A stretch of 7,090 nucleotides of DNA, from assembly GCA_025774425.1 (NCBI GenBank), contig JALGWA010000055.1, positions 1-7,090 of the forward strand, written 5' to 3'. Below, piece by piece: positions 1 through 4,997 of the stretch. Under the pieces are notes generated by a model. It was not told the origin of the DNA. It saw nothing but the letters and a program-made list of their open reading frames with translations, and searched no databases. A program made the translations under genes and the position numbers. The DNA comes from a bacterium (GTDB lineage: Bacteria; Arandabacterota; Arandabacteria; Arandabacterales; JALGWA01). Each line of letters starts with the position of its first letter. Positions within the stretch are counted from its first letter, which is position 1.

Positions 1-110
1 TTCTTGCCGGTGGTCAGCGTGATGACCGTGTCCGGGGTGCGCTCCAGTGTCTCGATAAGGCTCGAATTGACGTATATCTCCGCGCCGTTGAGCTGAGTGA
101 GGACTATCAA
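1..110 (-). CDS. flbD: FlbD flagellar protein, 3' part missing
   Basis: FlbD is a small (usually about 60-75 residues) conserved flagellar protein of unclear molecular role, often encoded just before motA/motB in spirochaetes, Firmicutes and other phyla. Only the first 36 codons are inside the window. They begin M-I-V-L-T-Q-L-N-G and continue with E-I-Y-V-N-S-S-L-I-E and T-P-D-T-V-I-T-L-T-T-G-K, which is the family signature almost throughout. The start is a TTG (108-110), chosen because FlbD proteins begin directly at this strand and because an AAGGAGG Shine-Dalgarno (121-127 on the minus strand) lies 10 nt upstream. An in-frame GTG ten codons earlier would place that ribosome site inside the gene and is less likely. 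It follows the flgM-like gene by 51 nt and is probably in the same transcript. Identity is secure. I infer, but cannot see, that motility genes continue off the left edge. Confidence 0.93.
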   Translation of the reverse strand, partial: MIVLTQLNGAEIYVNSSLIETLERTPDTVITLTTGK

Positions 111-161
111 CCTCTTCCAGCCTCCTTCCCCCGGGGACACTGGAGGGGCCGAACCGCCGAT

Positions 162-461
162 CTACCGCCCGAGCACGTCGACCAGGCGGTCGGCGAGCGC
201 CGCGAGCACGTCTTCGCGCTCGTAGAAGCCGCCGGCCAACCGCCGCTCCACCCTTGCGCGGGCGCCGGGATCGAGACCGTCCTCCCGGACGGTCACGGTC
301 CTCCTCGAGGTGATACCGGCGCCCAGCCTCTTGCCGTACACCGAGATGTCGATGATGTCGGGTCTCCCGCGCCCCGCGCCCTTCCCGGCACGTCCACCCC
401 CGCGCGGCTTCCCGTCGGGATCGACGGGAGGTATCACGCCGAACTCACCCGGTATCCTCAA
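162..461 (-). CDS. flgM: Probable FlgM-type anti-sigma-28 factor
   Basis: FlgM binds sigma-28 (FliA) and blocks late flagellar transcription until it is exported through the completed hook. This 99-residue protein has FlgM size and layout. An N-terminal segment carries a D-x-x-D-I-S motif (residues 35-40) like the D-x-V-x-I-S box of FlgM proteins. The C-terminal helical part (about 65-98) has R-V-E-R-R-L-A-G-G-F-Y followed by D-V-L-A-A-L-A-D-R-L, matching the family pattern of a basic helix, G-x-Y turn and final amphipathic helix. Residues 17-33 are an unusual Gly/Arg-rich stretch. The start is TTG (459-461), with an AGGGGG ribosome site 10 nt upstream (472-477); an internal GTG at codon 9 is a poorer alternative. 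It starts 32 nt after fliD stops. Sequence similarity is modest, so the call rests on motif order, size and position in a sigma-28 operon. Confidence 0.66.
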   Translation of the reverse strand: MRIPGEFGVIPPVDPDGKPRGGGRAGKGAGRGRPDIIDISVYGKRLGAGITSRRTVTVREDGLDPGARARVERRLAGGFYEREDVLAALADRLVDVLGR

Positions 462-493
462 GACAGTTACGCCCCCTGACCCCGAAAGTCCGC

Positions 494-1912
494 CTAGACC
501 CCGTAAAGGGCGGCCAGACTCGATGCTATCTGATTGGACGACTGGAGCGCGTAGAGCGCCTCCTGGAGAGCATAGTATTGATCCTTGAGCGACTGTTCCC
601 GCACCGCGAGCATTCTCTCGTGCCGCTCGATGCTGCTCTCGATATTGTCCATCTTGTCGTCTATTGCCTGCTGGCTGTCGGCTATCGTGCCGTCAGCCGA
701 TACGTACCGCGAGATCAAGGACTCGAGCCCGGCCGCGATGCCGCTCTCGGAATTGAAGAGCGCCGCCACGCCCTCGAGGTCGGCTGCAAGGGCCTCATCG
801 AGCTTGGTCGAGTCCGAAATACTGAAGGTGCCGGTTCTCGTCGAAGTGATGCCTATCTGACTCAGCGCCTGGTACACCGAGCCGGTCCCCGATACGAAGC
901 CGACCATGATTCCCCTGAGATCGGAGCGCAGGCCGATGTAGCTGAACTCGCCGGCGAGTATTCCCCTCGTGTAGGTGTCTCCGTCCACCGCCGTCTTGGA
1001 GTAGAGGTATTCGTAAGCGTCGTTGTAGGCGGTGAGGAATTCCTCGATCTTGGTCTTGATCGCCTCTGTATCGACCTCGACGGTCAGCGTCACGGCCGCG
1101 TCGCCGTCCTGCTGCTCGGCGAGCAGGGTGATCGAAAGACCGGTGATCAGGTCATCGACCTGGTTGCTGCTGCTCACGACGTTCAAGCCGTCGACCGTGA
1201 GCAGGGCGTCGAGCTCGTTTCCACCGAGGTCCGCGTATATGTACCCGCCGGCCGTGTCGGTGGCCTCCGTCGCGTTCGTGACGCCGATCGCCGAGAGCAG
1301 CCCGTCGGTGTCAGTGAAGGTCATTGCGCCGACGCCGCCCGTCGTGCCGCTGGCGATCGTCAGCCTCGCGGTCGTCGGCGTGTCGAGGATCACCGAGGCG
1401 GAGGCGGCCCCGTCGGTCGCGTCGTTTATCGCGGCGGCGACGGCGCCCAGCACCTCTTCGTCGGTGTCGCCGGCGCCTATCTCAACGGTGACGTCATAGG
1501 TGTCGTCACCTATGGTTATCGAAAACGTCTTGGTGCCCGCGTGGGCGGCGCTGAGCGACGTCCCGTCCCGGTCGTACCTGCCGGAGGCGACCGTGTGGGC
1601 CCTCGCGAGCTGCGTTACCGTAATCGTATGGGCCCCGGACGCGGCCGAAGTGCTCGCAGATGCCGTGAGAACGCTCGTGTCGCTGGAAGTCACGCTCTTG
1701 GAAAGGAACGGCGAACGGGTCCCCGTCTCGGACAGGGCCTCGGCGAGATCCTTGAGATCCTCGAGCTTTTCCTTCAGATCGGTGAAGACCGCCTTCTTCA
1801 TCTCGAGGTCCGACTGCTGACTCTCGAGCCTCGTGATGGGCTGCCTCATGTATGCGAGATACGTATTGAGATAGTCATTCAGCGACAGCGTCGGTATGCT
1901 AAGCGATGACAT
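494..1912 (-). CDS. fliD: FliD filament cap protein (HAP2)
   Basis: FliD is exported to the filament tip, where its oligomer folds incoming flagellin subunits into the filament. The 472-residue product has the family order. An N-terminal coiled segment (about 20-60) contains the P-I-x-R-L and 'F-x-D-L-K-x-K-L' features of FliD_N. Ser/Thr/Ala-rich strands with T-I-T-V-T-Q-L-A follow (96-103). A flagellin-hook IN-type segment runs about 127-210, and FliD_C runs about 235-470, with the Y-N-x-A-Y box (296-300), T-R-G-I-L-A-G (315-321) and a long C-terminal coiled coil (about 415-465). Length is normal for the family. The usual G-x-x-S-G-L-D motif near the N-terminus is absent; the protein starts L-S-I-P-T-L-S-L-N-D-Y-L instead. 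The ATG start follows a GAGGAG site by 7 nt, and the start overlaps the end of fliS by 14 nt, which suggests translational coupling. Confidence 0.95.
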   Translation of the reverse strand: MSSLSIPTLSLNDYLNTYLAYMRQPITRLESQQSDLEMKKAVFTDLKEKLEDLKDLAEALSETGTRSPFLSKSVTSSDTSVLTASASTSAASGAHTITVTQLARAHTVASGRYDRDGTSLSAAHAGTKTFSITIGDDTYDVTVEIGAGDTDEEVLGAVAAAINDATDGAASASVILDTPTTARLTIASGTTGGVGAMTFTDTDGLLSAIGVTNATEATDTAGGYIYADLGGNELDALLTVDGLNVVSSSNQVDDLITGLSITLLAEQQDGDAAVTLTVEVDTEAIKTKIEEFLTAYNDAYEYLYSKTAVDGDTYTRGILAGEFSYIGLRSDLRGIMVGFVSGTGSVYQALSQIGITSTRTGTFSISDSTKLDEALAADLEGVAALFNSESGIAAGLESLISRYVSADGTIADSQQAIDDKMDNIESSIERHERMLAVREQSLKDQYYALQEALYALQSSNQIASSLAALYGV

Positions 1913-2270
1913 CCGTCGTCTCCTCGGCGGTTTCGCCTCTGGGTTTGTTCTCCCGGCTCTCCGCAGTCATCTTGGCGAGTGCGGCGGCCCACATCTCCCT
2001 CATCTCGGAGAGCATCCTGCAAGCCTCGTCACAGTTTCCCTTCTTCACTTCAGTCAGACAGTACTCGTAGAGGCTGAAGAGCCGCCCCGATATTTCCTGG
2101 TAATCGACGTCGAGGGCTCCCATCAGCTCCACTATTCCCTTGCAGGCGCCACGCTGATCCGAGTCCTTGAGACAAGTGATGACGTGGTCGTAAAGCATAA
2201 GCACGAGCTGGCCCGGGGAAGCGCCCGTGACCTGGCCCTGCTTGTATGCATCTACTCCCTCATGATTCAT
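1899..2270 (-). CDS. fliS: FliS flagellin export chaperone
   Basis: FliS binds the disordered C-terminus of flagellin in the cytoplasm, prevents premature polymerisation and delivers it to the FlhA export gate. The 123-residue protein carries the family hallmarks: Y-K-Q-x-Q-V-T-x-A-S-P-x-Q-L-V-L-M-L-Y-D (residues 9-28), a helix with D-V-D-Y-Q-E-I-S (54-61), L-Y-E-Y (68-71 region), and the final M-R-E-M-W helix (90-94). A charged tail of about 22 residues follows the chaperone fold. Five cysteines (33, 43, 71, 80, 84) are more than one expects in a cytosolic chaperone of this size. The ATG start is supported by an AGGGAG site 8 nt upstream. It lies between flagellin and fliD, the usual fliC-fliS-fliD neighbourhood, though here the order of transcription is flagellin, fliS, fliD. 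Its last 14 nt overlap fliD. Confidence 0.95.
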   Translation of the reverse strand: MNHEGVDAYKQGQVTGASPGQLVLMLYDHVITCLKDSDQRGACKGIVELMGALDVDYQEISGRLFSLYEYCLTEVKKGNCDEACRMLSEMREMWAAALAKMTAESRENKPRGETAEETTDVIA

Positions 2271-2312
2271 CTCGCCCGCTCCCTTCTGATTCGAGACGGT
2301 CGTTCCACGGCC

Positions 2313-2332
2313 GGCGGGTCACGGACCCCGCC
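2313..2332 (-). other. Short GC-rich inverted repeat before fliS
   Basis: A six-base perfect inverted repeat (ggcggg/cccgcc) with an eight-base loop sits in the flagellin-fliS gap, about 25 nt past the larger hairpin and about 40 nt before the fliS start codon. No T-tract follows it in the direction of transcription, so it is not a convincing terminator. It may be part of the fliS leader structure or chance in GC-rich DNA. Confidence 0.3.
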
Positions 2333-2356
2333 TTCACCCAAAGATCGAGAACAGGG

Positions 2357-2384
2357 CGGGTGCTCCTCCGAAGAGGAGCACCCG
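2357..2384 (-). terminator. UUCG-capped hairpin after flagellin (partial terminator or processing stem)
   Basis: A perfect 12-bp inverted repeat starts 9 nt after the flagellin stop codon. In the minus-strand RNA the arms enclose the loop UUCG closed by a C-G pair, the exceptionally stable cUUCGg tetraloop. The RNA that follows is only mildly U-rich (CUGUUCUCGAUCUUU), not a clean U-run. It could be an attenuating terminator that lets some polymerase continue into fliS-fliD, or a stem that protects the 3' end of flagellin mRNA after processing. Either would raise flagellin over its chaperone and cap. The stem and loop are seen directly; the function is inferred. Confidence 0.8.
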
Positions 2385-2393
2385 GGACGCGAA

Positions 2394-3239
2394 CTACGCG
2401 CCTCGTATCAGACTCAGAATCGTCTGCGGAGCCAGGTTCGCCTGTGCAAGCATAGCCGTCGCCGTCTGCTGCAACACAAGGTACTTGGTTGCCTCCATCT
2501 GCTCCGCCGCCATGTCGGCGTTGTAGATGCGGTTGTAAGATGACCAGACGTTGGTGATGGCCACGGAAATATTGGCCTCCTTGATGGTCATCCTCGCAGC
2601 AGTCGAACCGATTGACTGCAGGCTCGAGTTGATCGTGTTGATGGCGGTGTTGACGCTCGCCAGGGCGGACGAGGCCGCCGAGGACGTGGAAACGTCAAGG
2701 TCGCTGTCAGCCACGCTCAGAGACGATGCAGTGTGGCTCTGCGTGATTCCGAAGCTCAGCGTGTCGCTCGCCTGCTCGCCGACCTGGAACTGCTTCCCGG
2801 TGTAGTTGCCGTCGAGAAGCTTGGTGCCGCCCCAGGTGGTCGAGTCGACGATCTGATTGATCTCGGCCGCGAGGTCGTCGAGCTGCGACTCCACCGCGGT
2901 CCTTTCAGAGCTGCCGAGCGTGTCGTTGGCCGCCTGAAGGATCTTCTCCTTCATGGTGATCAGAATCTCGCTGATGTTCTGAATGCCGCCCTCGGCGACC
3001 GAGAGCAGGTTCTGAACGTCACCGATGTTGTCGCGGGCGACCGCGAGACCCCTTGCCCTGCCGTTGAGCTTCTTGGCAAAGGTCATACCGGCCGGATCAT
3101 CGGCCGCGGAGTTGATGCGGCGGCCCGTCGCCAGTCTCAGCTGGTGCAGAGCCAGCTTGCTGTTAACGTCGCGCAGCGCGTTCAAAGCATTCAACGCCGC
3201 GATGTTGACGTTTATTCGAGAGAGGTCAGCGTTTGCCAT
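2394..3239 (-). CDS. fliC: Flagellin, short form with D0/D1 core
   Basis: This is the structural subunit of the flagellar filament. The 281-residue protein has a classic N-terminal flagellin region (about 5-142: I-N-x-N residues 9-12, the A-L-N-A-L-R stretch, L-A-T-G-R-R-I-N-S-A-A-D-D-P-A-G at 36-51, and G-T-K-L-L-D-G at 138-144). It also has a C-terminal region (about 200-281) with N-A-D-M-A-x-E (240-246) and the terminal L-A-Q-A-N-L-A-P-Q-T-I-L-S-L. Only about 55 residues, rich in Ser and Thr, lie between them, so the surface domains D2/D3 of enteric flagellins are missing. An in-frame ATG 52 codons upstream exists, but its extension has no flagellin character. The chosen ATG opens M-A-N-A-D-L-S and has an AAAGGGGG ribosome site (3248-3255) with 8-nt spacing. 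It is driven by the sigma-28 promoter upstream and should be the most highly expressed gene here. Ser/Thr residues 160-210 are plausible O-glycosylation sites given the adjacent glycosyltransferases (inference). Confidence 0.96.
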   Translation of the reverse strand: MANADLSRINVNIAALNALNALRDVNSKLALHQLRLATGRRINSAADDPAGMTFAKKLNGRARGLAVARDNIGDVQNLLSVAEGGIQNISEILITMKEKILQAANDTLGSSERTAVESQLDDLAAEINQIVDSTTWGGTKLLDGNYTGKQFQVGEQASDTLSFGITQSHTASSLSVADSDLDVSTSSAASSALASVNTAINTINSSLQSIGSTAARMTIKEANISVAITNVWSSYNRIYNADMAAEQMEATKYLVLQQTATAMLAQANLAPQTILSLIRGA

Positions 3240-3450
3240 GTTGTAAACCCCCTTTGGATCATCTTGACCTCGCCGGGGCTTCCTTGCCAACCCTGGACCG
3301 ACCGTCATAGTCGGTCCTGATGCTGCGGCAGTTCCAGAAAACGGCAATCGGGTACCTGCGTACCCTTCGACCGAAAGAACACCCCCTTTCACCATGTTCT
3401 CGTTTCACAACGCGTACCACGTCTGCGAGTGGTCGACGTTCCAACTCCCA
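3240..3450 (-). promoter_or_regulatory. Long structured flagellin 5' leader
   Basis: With a transcription start predicted just past the sigma-28 -10 element, flagellin mRNA would carry about 210 untranslated nt. The leader holds three perfect inverted repeats: 3295-3317 (8-bp arms, 7-nt loop), 3350-3365 (6-bp arms gggtac/gtaccc, 4-nt loop) and 3416-3433 (5-bp arms, 8-nt loop). It ends with the strong flagellin ribosome site at 3248-3255. No gene is evident: the two open frames within it have poor ribosome sites and no recognisable family features. Role is unknown; mRNA stability or translational control of flagellin is a reasonable inference. Confidence 0.5.
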
Positions 3451-3456
3451 GTAGAC

Positions 3457-3483
3457 GTATCGAACCGGCGGGGCGAAACTTTA
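3457..3483 (-). promoter_or_regulatory. Sigma-28 (FliA) promoter for flagellin
   Basis: Read on the minus strand, TAAAGTTT (3476-3483) is an exact match to the sigma-28 -35 consensus. An 11-nt spacer of standard length follows, then TTCGATAC (3457-3464), which matches five of eight positions of the GCCGATAA -10 consensus, including the central CGATA. Transcription should begin near 3450. It lies upstream of flagellin on the same strand with no other gene between, and a sigma-28 promoter is the expected control for a flagellin gene. A flgM-like gene downstream in the same run adds consistency. Confidence 0.85.
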
Positions 3484-3539
3484 GGGATGAAATAGTCTTT
3501 CCGACTGGTGTAACTTATTGAGTTTGTTAAGATTAGCGC
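3484..3539. other. AT-rich patch upstream of the flagellin promoter
   Basis: This short gap between the end of the TPR glycosyltransferase gene and the promoter -35 element is clearly richer in A and T than the rest of the window. Its position directly upstream of -35 is right for an UP element contacting the RNA polymerase alpha subunits, or for DNA that melts or bends easily. Two 4-bp inverted repeats (agtc/gact and aact/agtt) are too weak to call a terminator for the upstream gene. Confidence 0.4.
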
Positions 3540-4997
3540 CTATTTGCAGATCGTGAGGTATTCGCGGGCGACATCGTCCCTGCCGAGCACGTGATGGAGC
3601 CCCGCGAGCTTCCGGGCGGCCTCGGCGTCGCCCGGCTCAAGCCGAAGGGCCCCCTCGTAGGCGGATACGGCCGCCTCGAAGTCTTGCTGCTTGACCCTTA
3701 TGAGGCCCAGGCAGCGCAGCAGGCCAGCGGACTCGATGCCGCGCGCGAGGGCCCGCTCGATGCATTCCGCGGCCCTGTCGGTGGCGCCGGCGGCCATGTA
3801 GGATCTGGCGAGCTCGAAATAGAGTCTCTCCTCGAAGGGCATGAGCTCGAGCGCCTTCTCGAACCTCGACGCCGCGCCCGGGAAGTCCATGTTCTCGAAG
3901 GCGATCCTCCCGAGCAGCACGTGGGCGTCGGCCAGGTCTGGGGCCGCCTTGACCGCGTCCTTGAGCACTTCGGTCGCCTTGTCGACGTCGCCCCGCGCGA
4001 GGCGGCACTTGGCGATGAGCACCATCGCCGCGGGGATGTCCTCCTTGAATCCAAGGAGCGGCACGGAGGTCTTGGCCGGACCCTGCGCCCTGGATATGTA
4101 CGTCATTATCTCACGTTCGGCGCGCTCGTACTTGCCGAGTCCGAAGAGCGCCGAAGCAAGGAGCATGTGGACGCTGAGGAGGCCCGGGTCCATCTCCACC
4201 GCCTCGCTGAGGAGGCGCATCGCCCGCTCGTATGCGCCTTTCCTTATCAGTGAAGAGGCGAGGTTCTGCTTGACCACCGGCACGAACTCGGCGGGCAGGC
4301 GCCCCGACTCGAGCGCTTTCTCGTAGGCCGCGACCGCCGCGCCGCAGTCTCCGAGCATCGCATGCGCCTCGCCGGCATGGAACCATGACACGGCGTCATC
4401 GGGGCGGTCGTCGAGGACCTTCCGCAGTATTCCCAGGTTGCGCCGGAGCTTGGCCTCGAACTCCGCGGACTTGAGACCGTATCCCGTGTGCTTGAGCACG
4501 ATGCGCGACATCTCCACGCGCGCGCCGATCCTGACGAGAGAGGAATCGATTTGCTCGTGGACGGCGCCCTCGTAACGTATGCCCTTGCCGTTCCTGAAGA
4601 GCCGCTGCAGCAGGTTGACGAACACCCTTCCTGCGCCCGACCTGACTTCGCTTTCGATCCTGACGAAATACGCGTCGGCCTCCCCGGCCATGGCCGCCGC
4701 GATTTCCCCCTTGGACTCGGGACACACGTACTCGTCTGCGTCGAGAAAGAGGATCCAGTCCCCGCCGGCGTTGTCGAGCGCGACGTTCTTCGCCTCCGAG
4801 AAGTCATCATTCCACGGATGTTCTATGACCCTGGCGCCGAAGGATGCCGCGATCTCCTGCGTCGCGTCGACAGAGCCCGTGTCGACGACCACGATTTCCG
4901 CCGCCAGGTCCCTTACGCTCTCGAGGGCGCTGGGGAGGTTTTCCTCTTCGTCCCTGGCGATCATGCACACCGTCAGTCTCGCTTCAGTCGAACTCAA
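3540..4997 (-). CDS. Family 2 glycosyltransferase with C-terminal TPR solenoid
   Basis: This protein is predicted to transfer a sugar from a nucleotide-activated donor; donor and acceptor are unknown. The 485 residues begin with a GT-A fold: L-T-V-C-M-I-A-R-D-E-E (8-18), V-V-D-T-G-S-x-D-A-T (37-46), then F-S-E-A-K-N (66-71) and the metal/nucleotide site F-L-D-A-D-E-Y (84-90). The family's R-L-F-R-N...I-R-Y-E-G-A-V-H-E-Q-I (132-150) and H-T-G-Y (170-173) follow. From about 200 to the end are TPR-type helical repeats with clear A-x-x-x-Y-E-K-A-L-E (222-230) and F-E-K-A-L-E-L-x-P (379-387) units. No signal peptide or membrane segment is seen, so it is cytosolic. The start is TTG (4995-4997): it precedes the first strand, overlaps the previous gene by 14 nt and has a GAGGAGG site 9 nt upstream. 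A longer frame to 5033 lacks such support. The layout resembles SunS-like protein/peptide glycosyltransferases; next to flagellin, flagellin is the likeliest acceptor (inference). Confidence 0.88.
   Translation of the reverse strand: MSSTEARLTVCMIARDEEENLPSALESVRDLAAEIVVVDTGSVDATQEIAASFGARVIEHPWNDDFSEAKNVALDNAGGDWILFLDADEYVCPESKGEIAAAMAGEADAYFVRIESEVRSGAGRVFVNLLQRLFRNGKGIRYEGAVHEQIDSSLVRIGARVEMSRIVLKHTGYGLKSAEFEAKLRRNLGILRKVLDDRPDDAVSWFHAGEAHAMLGDCGAAVAAYEKALESGRLPAEFVPVVKQNLASSLIRKGAYERAMRLLSEAVEMDPGLLSVHMLLASALFGLGKYERAEREIMTYISRAQGPAKTSVPLLGFKEDIPAAMVLIAKCRLARGDVDKATEVLKDAVKAAPDLADAHVLLGRIAFENMDFPGAASRFEKALELMPFEERLYFELARSYMAAGATDRAAECIERALARGIESAGLLRCLGLIRVKQQDFEAAVSAYEGALRLEPGDAEAARKLAGLHHVLGRDDVAREYLTICK

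Noticed and set aside
111..161. Stem hiding the flbD ribosome site (ggagg 142-146 with cctcc 121-125)
   Set aside because: Only five pairs over a 16-nt loop in GC-rich sequence; too weak to call a regulatory switch.
578..1909. 443-codon open frame on the plus strand
   Set aside because: It lies wholly antisense to fliD, is rich in Arg, Gly and Val as expected of a shadow frame in GC-rich DNA, and has no recognisable domain.
3240..3395. 52-residue N-terminal extension of flagellin from an upstream in-frame ATG
   Set aside because: Flagellins begin directly at the D0 helix, the extension has no family similarity, and the internal ATG has a much better ribosome site.
3259..3444. 61-codon open frame within the flagellin leader
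   Set aside because: It starts at a TTG with the purine-rich stretch too close for ribosome binding, is Arg-rich like a shadow frame, and has no family features.
3484..3539. Intrinsic terminator for the glycosyltransferase operon
   Set aside because: Only 4-bp inverted repeats are present and neither is followed by a proper T-run; the patch fits an AT-rich promoter flank better.
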